DNA from: Bacillus sp. FJAT-27225 | GTDB lineage: Bacteria > Bacillota > Bacilli > Bacillales > Cytobacillaceae | Direction of reading: 5' to 3' | NCBI RefSeq assembly: GCF_001685025.1 | Contig: NZ_MAYU01000023.1 | Coordinates: forward strand, 265,660-329,659 | Length of the DNA: 64,000 bases | Shown: positions 42,015 to 51,112 of the stretch, one piece after another | Layout of the letters: the number at the start of each line of letters is the position of its first letter | How positions within the stretch are numbered: the stretch's first letter is position 1 | Program-made: the position numbers and the translations under genes | The notes under the pieces: generated by a model | Told to the model about the DNA's origin: nothing | What the model saw: only the letters and a program-made list of their open reading frames with translations | Database searches by the model: none

Positions 42015-44855
42015 ATGAACAAGAAGAGAAGTTTTGTAGTTTTAGTTTGCTGCATCCTGTTAATACAGCTTATTTATCCGGCTATACAAAAGCCTGTATT
42101 TGCACAGGGGAATGAAGCAGAAATGAGAATTGCGAATCCAGGGTTTGAAGAAAAAGCAGTGAATGGGAAAATACCAGGCTGGACACAGATTTTTGGGACA
42201 GCAGGAGTAACGGTAGTCACTAATGAATATGCCTCAGGTAAACAAAGTCTTGAAATTAAGGATGGGGATAGAGGCAACTACGGCCTGATTAGTGATAATG
42301 TTACGGTCAACCCTGGCTGGGAGTACCGTGCATCAGCCAAGCATAAGAGCACCGGGGGATCCGGGGAAATTTACATTCGCTTTTTTGATGGGAATGGAAA
42401 ATATATTACCGGTTTTAATCAAGCCGTGAGAGGGCCTGTCCCGGAATGGAAAGATATCACCGTGACAGCCACAGCCCCTGCGAATGCGGCTTCAGCAGCG
42501 ATTTTGTTTTATTCGGGCCAGGCCAATACTGGAACTTATTACTTTGATGATGCCAGTCTGACTGAAATCAAGCCGATTCTGCCGATAGAGCAGGTTGGCG
42601 AAAACCTGGGAATCCAAATCTCCAAGACGACTGTTATGCTTGGGGATATTGGGAAGGATGCAAACGGCCGGGATGTGTTGTATACCGTTGTTGCAGGTGC
42701 TCCAGCCAAGTTTGCGATCGTGGACGTTGAAACAGAGCAGCTAATTAAAAGCTATCCGCTCGAGGATACATCAGGAGCATGGGGAGTTAAGGTGGCTGCG
42801 GATGGAAGCGTTTACTTGGGCGGCTATAACAAGGGCTATCTCTTCCGCTACATACCGCAAACCGACACATTGATAAATCTGGGGCATCCAATTAGGTCGA
42901 CGGATGCCGTTCTTTATCCGATGGATACAGCCAGTGATGGGAAGATTTATGGCGGCGCATACAGCTCGGGAGCCGTGTATCAGTACGACCCGGCCACGAA
43001 CCAATTCACGAACTATGGAACGCTGGCAGCGGGCCAAGGCTGGGTGCGAAGCACGGTTTATGATGAAAAGAACCACAAGTTTTATGCAGGTGTCGGCAAC
43101 CAGGCACACTTGATTGAATATGACATTGCCACCGGGGAAAAGCGCAATATTCTGCCGCCACAATATTCGAACATCATTTCCGTTTATGACATGAACCTGG
43201 TGGACGGAAAGCTGTTTGCGCAGAAGGAAAACAGCTTTGAAATGTTTGTCCTTGATACGGAAACCGAGCAGCTGGTAGAAGCAGTGAATGGGGATACAGG
43301 ACAAAAAACGTTTGATATCCCTGAATCTTCACGCAATGTTTCGGATAAATCGCCAGTAGCCAACAAAGTGTATTACACTCACATGGGCATTCTCCACGAG
43401 TATGACCTGGATACAAATACGTTCAAATCTCTCGGTGTTGATATTAAAGGGAGTGCAATCAGCTACAAGTTCCTGCAGCTGAATGAAGAAGGCTTCCCGG
43501 GTTATACCCTGGTCGGCCTGTCCGGAAACAGCGGCAAGATGTATAAATACAATCTGGAGACCGGAAAACTGAAGCTTACGGATTTAACGCTACCTTCTGA
43601 GCCGGTTCTAATCCATGATTTAAATAAAGGACCAGACGGTAAAATCTACAGTGCAGGGTACCTCCCAGGGAATCTTGGCGCGTATGTGCCGACAACAGGG
43701 GAAAATATCCGCTTTGATGGCATTGGCCAGAGTGAAGGAATGACCAATCTCAATGGCAAAATGTATCTTGGAGTCTATCCGAATGCCAAATTCTATGAGT
43801 TTGATCCGTACAAGGAATGGAACCGGACAGATTCAAATTCAAAATTGAACCCTGATTTGCTGTTCAGCATTGAAAAGAATCCCGACATTCCAGGGTATAT
43901 CCCTCAAGATCGGCCGTTTGCGATGCTTGGCGTTGAGGAACATAATCAGTTGTTCATAGGTACAGTCCCGAAAAACGGAAGTCTTGGCGGGGCGTTTGCA
44001 ATCTATGAGCCAGGCAGCGGAAAGGCACCAGAGGTTTACTCGAATTTCATTACTGACCAGAGTATCATTTCCCTCACCTATAAGGATGGCTTCGTATACG
44101 GCGGGACGACAGTTACTGGCGGACAGGGGTCAGTGCCGACAACTACTGAAGCAAAGCTATTCGTATGGGATGTGGAAAAAAAGGAAAAAATCGCCGAATT
44201 CGTACCAGTTCCCGGCAAGAGGGCTTTGACTGCATTGACTGTGGGTCCGGACGGGAATATATGGGGAATGGCTGATGGAGTTCTGTTTTCACTTGATCCT
44301 GAGACAAACAAGATCATTTCCACGTATGAACTGGATCCGAAGGCATCGAGCAACTGGCGGAATGCTTACTTGGAAATTGGCACGGACGGTAATTTTTACG
44401 GCATTATCAGCAAAAAGTTTTTCAAATTCAAGCCAGCTACGGGTGAATATGAATTCATAGCGGGCAATGTCGAACATATGGCCCAGGATGACTTTGGCTC
44501 CTTCTATCTATCCAGCGGGATCAACCTGTTCAAGTATTCAGATGAATCGCTTCTTGTAAAGCTCCAGGATGCGGAATTGGTTGTTGAGAATCAGAGGCTG
44601 ACTGTTGGTGACAGCGTTCCATTGAAATTGAAAGGAATCCTTGAAAAGGGAAGAAGCACATTGGAGCTTGCGGGTGCAACTGTTGACTATAAGATTGATA
44701 AGCCAAAAATGCTCTCAGTCGAAGATGGCGTCCTGACCGCTGTGAAAAGCGGAAGGGCACAGATAACGGCAACGGTTACACTGGGCGGGGTGACGGTTGA
44801 AACAGAGCCTGTTTCAATCTGGATCAACAATGCAGGTGGAAACAAAGAAAATTAA
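42015..44855 (+). CDS. Secreted carbohydrate-binding / beta-propeller-like protein
   Basis: A 946-residue exported protein. It has a signal peptide ending VFAQ (residue ~31). A CBM-like jelly-roll region (~35-185) shows NPGFEEKAVNGKIPGWTQI and TYYFDDASLTE. Residues ~200-850 hold repeated propeller-like blades with DGKIY, YDPATNQF and YDLDTNTF motifs. The Big2-like Ig domain near the C-terminus shows SVEDGVLTAVKSGRAQITATV. Roles could be binding or cleaving the target glycan outside the cell, since several polysaccharide lyase families are propellers, but no catalytic residues can be named. The segment ~694-755 is homologous to the cytosolic protein at 48065. It is monocistronic under operator 1, and its terminator is at 44880. 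Confidence 0.78.
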   Translation: MNKKRSFVVLVCCILLIQLIYPAIQKPVFAQGNEAEMRIANPGFEEKAVNGKIPGWTQIFGTAGVTVVTNEYASGKQSLEIKDGDRGNYGLISDNVTVNPGWEYRASAKHKSTGGSGEIYIRFFDGNGKYITGFNQAVRGPVPEWKDITVTATAPANAASAAILFYSGQANTGTYYFDDASLTEIKPILPIEQVGENLGIQISKTTVMLGDIGKDANGRDVLYTVVAGAPAKFAIVDVETEQLIKSYPLEDTSGAWGVKVAADGSVYLGGYNKGYLFRYIPQTDTLINLGHPIRSTDAVLYPMDTASDGKIYGGAYSSGAVYQYDPATNQFTNYGTLAAGQGWVRSTVYDEKNHKFYAGVGNQAHLIEYDIATGEKRNILPPQYSNIISVYDMNLVDGKLFAQKENSFEMFVLDTETEQLVEAVNGDTGQKTFDIPESSRNVSDKSPVANKVYYTHMGILHEYDLDTNTFKSLGVDIKGSAISYKFLQLNEEGFPGYTLVGLSGNSGKMYKYNLETGKLKLTDLTLPSEPVLIHDLNKGPDGKIYSAGYLPGNLGAYVPTTGENIRFDGIGQSEGMTNLNGKMYLGVYPNAKFYEFDPYKEWNRTDSNSKLNPDLLFSIEKNPDIPGYIPQDRPFAMLGVEEHNQLFIGTVPKNGSLGGAFAIYEPGSGKAPEVYSNFITDQSIISLTYKDGFVYGGTTVTGGQGSVPTTTEAKLFVWDVEKKEKIAEFVPVPGKRALTALTVGPDGNIWGMADGVLFSLDPETNKIISTYELDPKASSNWRNAYLEIGTDGNFYGIISKKFFKFKPATGEYEFIAGNVEHMAQDDFGSFYLSSGINLFKYSDESLLVKLQDAELVVENQRLTVGDSVPLKLKGILEKGRSTLELAGATVDYKIDKPKMLSVEDGVLTAVKSGRAQITATVTLGGVTVETEPVSIWINNAGGNKEN

Positions 44856-44879
44856 TAAGATTAATAGGTGTGTGTTTCA

Positions 44880-44911
44880 GCCCGGGGAGAAATGCTTTCC
44901 CCGGGCATTTT
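44880..44911 (+). terminator. Terminator after secreted propeller gene
   Basis: A 9-bp stem GCCCGGGGA / TCCCCGGGC followed by ATTTTC. Confidence 0.85.
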
Positions 44912-45015
44912 CATGGTGAACGAAAAACACACTGGATGTACCGGACGAAATTTTTAAATTGTCGAACTATTCATTGAAAGAATTGGGAAAGTATAATACT
45001 ATTAAGTAAAATAAA

Positions 45016-45036
45016 ATACAGGTTAAATACATGTAT
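45016..45036 (+). promoter_or_regulatory. Operator 2 of the glycan regulon
   Basis: ATACAGG-TTAAATA-CATGTAT, with the same half-sites and 7-base spacer as operators 1 and 3, 22 bases before the deacetylase gene. A TATAAT hexamer lies at 44992-44997 and a TAAAAT stretch abuts the site. Confidence 0.75.
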
Positions 45037-45057
45037 TTTAGAAAGACGGTGAACTAG

Positions 45058-46761
45058 ATGAGGATGGCTAAAGTTGGGCTCCTTTTTGATCAGCGAGAAG
45101 CCGAAAAGAAGTGGGCGGATGGGGAAAATGTATTTGAGGTCTATCTATTCGAGGTGTTTGACCATTTAAGAATTCCTTATGAAAAAATCGGTAATGAAGC
45201 GCCTTTTCATTCCTATGATTTGATAATTGAAGTATTTTGCAGGGATCAAGGGGTGATAACTGAAAAACTATTATCCTATCTTCAATCAGGAGGTACGCTT
45301 ATTTCCTATGGGGGCCTGAATGGATTAAAAGAAAGTTTGGGCTTGACGGCAGGCGGAACAATGGACAAAGGATATGCACGTCTGTCAGATCTGTTGTCAG
45401 GGGAATTGCCTCCGCTTCGTTTCCTCCATGCCCAAACTTGGGAGAATACTGCGGGCGTTTCGTCCATGGCGTCAAAAGGCACGTTAAGCAGCACAAAAGA
45501 CGCTCCTGAACAATCCACTCTATCTGCATTTCAGCGGATTGAATATGGTGCTGGAAAAATCGAACGCTGGTCCATCTCGGTACCTGGAACAATTGCAGGA
45601 ATTCAGCAGGGGACCGGGCCTGTTGAAAAAGATGGTGTACCGGCGCCGGATGGAACGGCTAATTTGGATGAGAATTTATTAAAAGCGGATGATGGGTTCG
45701 AGTTGGATTGGGTTATGGACCGGTCCATAACTGAAACGGGAATGCCGTATTTTGACCTGCCGTATGCAGATCTCTGGAAGAAAGCAATTGTGGAACATAT
45801 ATTAGCGTGTGCAGCAGAAAAAGGGCTCACACTTCCATTTGTAGATTTTTGGCCGGATGGTATCGAGCATATCGCGATGATTTCGCATGATAGTGACCTT
45901 AACGTAGATGAATCTGCCTTAACCACGCTTGAAGTATTGAAATCGGAAGGGGTCAATTCAACCTGGTGCATGATTGCTCCTGGATACAGCCCGGCAATCT
46001 ATGAAAAAATCAAAAGTGATGGCCATGAAATTGCCCTTCATTATAACGCGCTCGAGCAGGAAGATGGAATTTGGTCGGAGGATGAATTCATCTCACAATT
46101 GGAATGGCTCAAACAGACAACGGGAACGAACGATATTGTATCCAATAAAAATCACTATACAATTTTTAAAGGTTGGGGTGAACTGTTTTCGTGGTGCGAA
46201 AAGCACGGCATTCAGGCCGACCAGACAAGAGGGCCAAGCAAGAAGGGGAATATAGGCTTCCTGTTCGGTACCTGCCATCCTTATTTTCCGGTTGCCTGGG
46301 CGGATGAGAAAAACCGTTTTTATGATGTAGTGGAAATAGGGTTCCTGACACAGGATTTAAATCATCATACATTGGCTGATTCTAGTGTGATCCAGCCTTT
46401 CCTTGATGGTGTGAAGAATGTCAATGGCGTAGCCCATTTTCTGTTCCACCAATACCATATCTACAATCAGCCGCCTGTCAGGGAAGCACTTATCGAGTTG
46501 ATGAAAACAGCCAAGAACCAGGGATTTTCATTTTGGACCAGTGCTGAAATTAATAAATGGGAACGGGAAAGAAGGAAAGTATCGATAAGGGGAATTTCCG
46601 GTGAAATAGAGTTTGACGGGCAACCTGAACAGGACGGCCTTGTCCTGCTCATCCCTATTGAAGCCGAAAAAGGCACAAATCAATTGCAGGGAGATACCGA
46701 AACAGTGACAAGATTTGGTTTCAGGTGCCGGAAGGTCAAGCCAGTATCATATGTCTTGTAA
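45058..46761 (+). CDS. GATase-like domain fused to a polysaccharide-deacetylase-like domain
   Basis: A 567-residue cytosolic protein. The N-terminal ~120 residues (VGLLFDQREAE, YDLIIEVFCRDQ, LLSYLQSGGTLISYGGLNGL) resemble glutamine-amidotransferase-like or ThuA-like folds. The C-terminal part is NodB-like: HIAMISHDSDLNVDE carries the Asp/metal pair (~275-280), HEIALHYNAL the metal His and Asn (~322-330), and a late FLFHQYHIYNQPP a candidate catalytic His. CE4 enzymes remove N- or O-acetyl groups from glycans. Lack of a signal peptide implies action on imported oligosaccharides. It is the first gene of the main operon, and the next gene starts 15 bases on. Confidence 0.78.
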   Translation: MRMAKVGLLFDQREAEKKWADGENVFEVYLFEVFDHLRIPYEKIGNEAPFHSYDLIIEVFCRDQGVITEKLLSYLQSGGTLISYGGLNGLKESLGLTAGGTMDKGYARLSDLLSGELPPLRFLHAQTWENTAGVSSMASKGTLSSTKDAPEQSTLSAFQRIEYGAGKIERWSISVPGTIAGIQQGTGPVEKDGVPAPDGTANLDENLLKADDGFELDWVMDRSITETGMPYFDLPYADLWKKAIVEHILACAAEKGLTLPFVDFWPDGIEHIAMISHDSDLNVDESALTTLEVLKSEGVNSTWCMIAPGYSPAIYEKIKSDGHEIALHYNALEQEDGIWSEDEFISQLEWLKQTTGTNDIVSNKNHYTIFKGWGELFSWCEKHGIQADQTRGPSKKGNIGFLFGTCHPYFPVAWADEKNRFYDVVEIGFLTQDLNHHTLADSSVIQPFLDGVKNVNGVAHFLFHQYHIYNQPPVREALIELMKTAKNQGFSFWTSAEINKWERERRKVSIRGISGEIEFDGQPEQDGLVLLIPIEAEKGTNQLQGDTETVTRFGFRCRKVKPVSYVL

Positions 46762-46776
46762 AAGGAGCAGAGTGAT

Positions 46777-48018
46777 ATGATTAACATGGACACCCGCCTG
46801 GCTATTAACGGGGGGCCGAAGGTGAAAACGACTCCATTTGGTGTGGGAAAACGGTTTGGGCTGGAAGAGGCCAGGGAATTGCTGGAGGCACTGGAACAGA
46901 ACACACTGTTTTACCATTTTGGAAACAAGGTTAAGCGCTTTCTTTCTGATTTTAATAATCTGTATAATGTTAAATACAGCGTCGCTGCCTCATCAGGGAC
47001 AGCTGCCCTCCATATTGCACTCGGAGCTGCCGGAGTGACGGTGGGTGATGAAGTTATTACAAGCCCGATTACAGATCAGGGCACGGTCATAGGGATTCTC
47101 TACCAAAATGCGGTCCCAGTCTTTGCTGACCTGGATCCACATAGTTATAATCTTACAGCTGAAAGTATTGAAAAAAAGATTACGAAGAGAACCAAAGCAA
47201 TCCTAGTGGTCCATCTGGCGGGGAATCCATGCGACATGGATCCGATTATGGAATTAGCAAAAAAGTATAATCTTAAAGTTATTGAAGATTGTGCCCAAAG
47301 CTACCTTACAACATACAAGGGGAGGCTGGTCGGGACAATTGGCGATTATGGCTGTTTCAGTACAAACGATTTTAAGCATATTTCAACTGGGGATGGCGGC
47401 ATTGTTACCGTAAATTCAGGAGATGAGAAAGATTATTACACGACACATGCCTTTGCGGATAAAAACTACCAGCGGCATGGCAGTTCGGTTACAAAGGATC
47501 TCGAATATCTGGCGCCGAACTACCGGATGACTGAGCTGCAGGGAGCGGTCGGCATAGCGCAGCTTAAGAAGCTAGACTGGATTTGCACGAGGCGGAATCA
47601 GCTTGGCGAAAGGTTGAATGAAGGGCTGACGGGAGTAAAAGGGATTCAGCCAATGAAAATAACTGAAGCCGGCTGGTGCAGCTACTGGTTTTATATGTTT
47701 ACCTTGAATCTGGATGAATTGTCCTGCTCCCGTAAAGAGTTTTCTGAAGCGCTGGATGCGGAAGGCATTCCGAACCAGGCAGGCTATATTCCGAAGGTTC
47801 TATATGCCCAGGCATTGTTTCAGAACCAGCACGCTTATCAAAACAGCCATTTTCCTTTTGACCAGGCTTCTTACGATTATTCGCCGGGAAGCTGCCCTAA
47901 TGCCGAGAACATTCTGGAGACGGCAATCCGGTTGAACATCAATGAATTTTTTACAAATCAGGATATTGATGAAATGATTCAGGCCGTCAGGAAGGTTTCC
48001 GCCCATTATTCCCTGTGA
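46777..48018 (+). CDS. DegT/DnrJ/EryC1/StrS family aminotransferase
   Basis: A 413-residue PLP-dependent sugar aminotransferase-type protein. It shows AINGGPKVKTTPFGVGKRF, the phosphate-binding ASSGTAALHIALGAAG, VIEDCAQSY with the PLP Asp, and the internal-aldimine Lys200 in STNDFKHISTGDGG. Relatives make amino sugars from keto sugars. In a degradative cluster it could run in the deaminating direction or act on a different carbonyl. The ATG follows AAAAGGAGCAGAGTGAT. It is the second gene of the operon. Confidence 0.87.
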   Translation: MINMDTRLAINGGPKVKTTPFGVGKRFGLEEARELLEALEQNTLFYHFGNKVKRFLSDFNNLYNVKYSVAASSGTAALHIALGAAGVTVGDEVITSPITDQGTVIGILYQNAVPVFADLDPHSYNLTAESIEKKITKRTKAILVVHLAGNPCDMDPIMELAKKYNLKVIEDCAQSYLTTYKGRLVGTIGDYGCFSTNDFKHISTGDGGIVTVNSGDEKDYYTTHAFADKNYQRHGSSVTKDLEYLAPNYRMTELQGAVGIAQLKKLDWICTRRNQLGERLNEGLTGVKGIQPMKITEAGWCSYWFYMFTLNLDELSCSRKEFSEALDAEGIPNQAGYIPKVLYAQALFQNQHAYQNSHFPFDQASYDYSPGSCPNAENILETAIRLNINEFFTNQDIDEMIQAVRKVSAHYSL

Positions 48019-48064
48019 GGCGGGCAGGCCCTAATCGGAAGTCGGTTGAAAAGGAGGAACTTCA

Positions 48065-49897
48065 GTGGGGAGAAAATTGCTTGGTTTGGACCATGGCATC
48101 CCAGTCCAGGCTGAAGAAGAAAGGACTGCCGCGTTTTGTATAAGGGACGGCAAGTCAAGGCTTGTGATTGCGGCAAAAGGATTTGCTGTCATTATAGATC
48201 CTGAGAACGGGGATTCCAAGCAAGTGTTGTTCCCGGGCGGCAACAAGGAGTACCCTTTTTCATCGTTCAGCAGCAAAGGGCTTTTCTATACCGGTGCAGG
48301 GAATATGTTATTGGTTCTAGACCCTTTTATTGAAAACTTTATTTTCCATAAGACGGTCGAGAATGGGGAGGAAATTGTTGGCTTCAGCTTCGCGGAGGAT
48401 GAGGAGGGATTGATCTACTTCACTACTTATCCCCACTGCCATTTGCTCAGTTACTGCCCCGACAGCAGCAATATCGTTGATTACGGCTCGATGGATCCCT
48501 CCGAAAAATACCCTGGCAGTCTCGCTGCGGACAGGAAAGGATGGTTGTATATCGGAATAGGAACAGAGCGGAAAAATATAATCGCCTTCCAGCCTTCAAC
48601 AGGCATAAAGAAGAGCCTTGTCCCGAAACTTGAAAGGAAAAAGGGGGCTGGCCATGTTTATCCCGGAATAGACGGCGGTGTCTACGGCCATTGGCAGGCC
48701 AATGATATGAGGGAAGTGAACCACTCCTCCAGGTGGCTGGAATTTAGCGGCGGAACGTTTCGGGAAATAGCTGACAGCGGATTGCCCCGATCCTTTTTTT
48801 TCGGTGCTGGTTTTCAAAAGGTCCACCGGAATCATGAATCCGGGTACCAGATCCGCGCTTTCAGCCTTGCTGAGGGTTATGCAATTTTGGAAGAAAAAGA
48901 AACAGGCAGAGAGAAACAAGTCAAAATTAACTATCAATCCGGCGGAGCAACATTATCAACGCTGTTTACCGGTCCGGACGGATATTTATACGGGACTTCG
49001 ATGCACCCGCTTCAGCTTTTCCGTTACGATTTCATTTCGGGAGACATTGTAAATTATGGCGGAGAAGTCATCGAAGAGGGCGGCGGCGGAAATATACCGG
49101 CTTATGCTTCTCAGGGTAATGTTATCATCGGCGCCGCCTATGCCGGGGGGAAGCTTTACAGGTTTGATACAAAGCAGCCTGTTATTAGGTGTGAAAATCC
49201 GAGGCTGATCTTTCGTACGGAGGATATTCACCGACCGCGCTGCGCGATCTCAATAAGTGATCACAAAACTGTCGTATGGGGAGGATTTCCGGGATACGGC
49301 ATGGTTGGCGGCGGCCTTGGCATATATAACGTGGAAACTGACCAGGCGATTGTTATAAATCATAAGAGGCTGATTCCCAATCAAAGTACGATCAGCCTTG
49401 GAGAATTAAGTACAGGAGAAATGGTAGGGGGGACGAGTATTGATACCCCTGGAGGGGCCCGGACACCCGAAAAGGAAGCCTGCTTGTATCTTTTTGATTG
49501 GAAGCGGCAATCAGTTATTGATCGCTTTGTCCCTGTTAAAGGGGCGCGTGAGATTGTACAGATTTTTGTCGACCCATTTGATCGGGTACATTGCCTGACA
49601 GACGAAAGCCTTTACTTTGTCTGCGATCCATTTACCCGGGAGATCCTTTTTCAGCAGGATTTATCGAATTGCGGTGCCGTGGTTCGAAATGGATTTGCCT
49701 TTGAGAGGTTTTCAGGAACCTTATATCTTCTGCTGGAACGGGCAGTTTTATCAGGGAGGATGGGCGGTTCCTCCTTGGAACTGAAGGTGAATGGTTTACT
49801 GCCTTTTCAGGCAACAAGCGGGGTTGCCTTGTATAAAGGCAGGATTTTTTACGGAAGCGGCAGCCATCTTTGCAGTGTAGATGCTGAAATGGAGTAG
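48065..49897 (+). CDS. Cytosolic beta-propeller-like protein, paralogue of the secreted one
   Basis: A 610-residue protein without a signal peptide or membrane segment. Repeated segments such as DGYLYGTSMHPLQLFRYDFISGD and GGKLYRFDTKQ look like propeller blades. The segment ~454-515 (GGTSIDTPGGARTPEKEACLYLFDW, then VPVKGAREI) aligns with residues ~694-755 of the secreted protein at 42015. It may be an oligosaccharide-processing enzyme (several lyases are propellers) or a scaffold, but no active site can be assigned. The GTG start follows AAAAGGAGGAACTTCA. It lies between the aminotransferase and the esterase in the operon. Confidence 0.75.
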   Translation: MGRKLLGLDHGIPVQAEEERTAAFCIRDGKSRLVIAAKGFAVIIDPENGDSKQVLFPGGNKEYPFSSFSSKGLFYTGAGNMLLVLDPFIENFIFHKTVENGEEIVGFSFAEDEEGLIYFTTYPHCHLLSYCPDSSNIVDYGSMDPSEKYPGSLAADRKGWLYIGIGTERKNIIAFQPSTGIKKSLVPKLERKKGAGHVYPGIDGGVYGHWQANDMREVNHSSRWLEFSGGTFREIADSGLPRSFFFGAGFQKVHRNHESGYQIRAFSLAEGYAILEEKETGREKQVKINYQSGGATLSTLFTGPDGYLYGTSMHPLQLFRYDFISGDIVNYGGEVIEEGGGGNIPAYASQGNVIIGAAYAGGKLYRFDTKQPVIRCENPRLIFRTEDIHRPRCAISISDHKTVVWGGFPGYGMVGGGLGIYNVETDQAIVINHKRLIPNQSTISLGELSTGEMVGGTSIDTPGGARTPEKEACLYLFDWKRQSVIDRFVPVKGAREIVQIFVDPFDRVHCLTDESLYFVCDPFTREILFQQDLSNCGAVVRNGFAFERFSGTLYLLLERAVLSGRMGGSSLELKVNGLLPFQATSGVALYKGRIFYGSGSHLCSVDAEME

Positions 49898-49938
49898 TTG
49901 GCAGGCTGCATTAATAAGTGACACGAAAAGAGGTATGA

Positions 49939-51024
49939 ATGTTGTATTCCTTAACAGAGATGGCTTCATCCGGTATCCCGCCTTTGCTCCGAAATATCAG
50001 CAGTCCTGAGGAATGGAACAGAAAAAGGGAGTCTATTTTGAAGGGATGGCTCGACTGTATCGGCGGCATCCCGCCGCTTGTCCAGCCGGAATTGCAGATA
50101 ATTTCATGGTCTGGCTTTGAAAGCCACTTGCTGATTAAAATCCGTTATTCAACTGTTTATGAAGATTGGGTCCCAGCTAATTTGTTGGTCCCGATGCAAG
50201 GAAAGAAGGTTGAATGCAAGACGCCAGAGGACGTCAGGCGGTTGCTGGATTCGGGAGGGGGAGAGGGGCGGACCCGCTATCCGGCGGTTCTTGCCTTGCA
50301 TCCGACAAGTGAAGGGGGAAAGGACGATATCTCCCTTCCGACTGGAAGAGAAAACCGGATGTACGGGCTCGAATTGGTAAAGAGGGGGTATATCGTCCTG
50401 GCGCCGGATATTATTACAGCGGGCGAACGGATTCTCCCAACTCGGAAGCCATTCCATACAGCTGCGTTTTATAAACAACACCCTGGCTGGTCCGCAGTCG
50501 CAAAAATGATTTCCGATCATAGACAAGGCGTCAGCCTCCTCGAAACAATTAAGCTGGCTGACTCAGGGAAAATCGGTGCGATTGGGCATTCCCTTGGCGG
50601 TTATAATGCCTATTTCCTGGCCGGGCTTGATTCGAGGATAAAGGCGGTTGCCTGCAGCTGCGGTTTCAGCACTTTTGCCGGCGATCCAGAAACCCATAGA
50701 TGGGGGAAGCGGGAGTGGTTTTCCCATATCCCAAAATTAAGTGATTATATTCAAGCTGGCAAAGTGCCATTCGAATTTCATGAAATTGCCGCGCTTGCTG
50801 CTCCAACACCCATGTTTTTCTGGATGGGGCAGAGTGACAGGATTTTTCCGCATTGGCAGCCAGCAGCTGAAGGCCTTGCAGAGCTGAATGCTTTATATGA
50901 GTGGCTGGGAGCAGGAGGTAATTGGGCTTCTTTGATCGGAAATTCAGGCCATGATTTCCCACCTGAAATCAGGGAACTTACATACTCTTTCCTTGATCGC
51001 TGGTTGTATGCGGACGGGTCTTAA
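49939..51024 (+). CDS. Alpha/beta hydrolase, acetyl-xylan-esterase / dienelactone-hydrolase-like
   Basis: A 361-residue cytosolic esterase-type protein. It shows PAVLALHPTSEGGKDD (oxyanion hole), VKRGYIVLAPDI, the nucleophile elbow IGHSLGGYN (Ser218), the acid in WMGQSDRIFPH and the His in GNSGHDFPPE. The layout fits the large esterases found in polysaccharide-utilisation loci (CE7/CE15-like or dienelactone-hydrolase-like). It probably removes ester substituents from the imported glycan. The ATG at 49939 follows AAAAGAGGT. It is the fourth gene of the operon. Confidence 0.83.
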   Translation: MLYSLTEMASSGIPPLLRNISSPEEWNRKRESILKGWLDCIGGIPPLVQPELQIISWSGFESHLLIKIRYSTVYEDWVPANLLVPMQGKKVECKTPEDVRRLLDSGGGEGRTRYPAVLALHPTSEGGKDDISLPTGRENRMYGLELVKRGYIVLAPDIITAGERILPTRKPFHTAAFYKQHPGWSAVAKMISDHRQGVSLLETIKLADSGKIGAIGHSLGGYNAYFLAGLDSRIKAVACSCGFSTFAGDPETHRWGKREWFSHIPKLSDYIQAGKVPFEFHEIAALAAPTPMFFWMGQSDRIFPHWQPAAEGLAELNALYEWLGAGGNWASLIGNSGHDFPPEIRELTYSFLDRWLYADGS

Positions 51025-51112
51025 TCGCATAGGCAAAAGGCTTGATGTTTTTTGCAATACCCGGATGTCTCTATTAAAATAGGGCTTAACAAGCTGTATG
51101 GGAGCTGTATGT

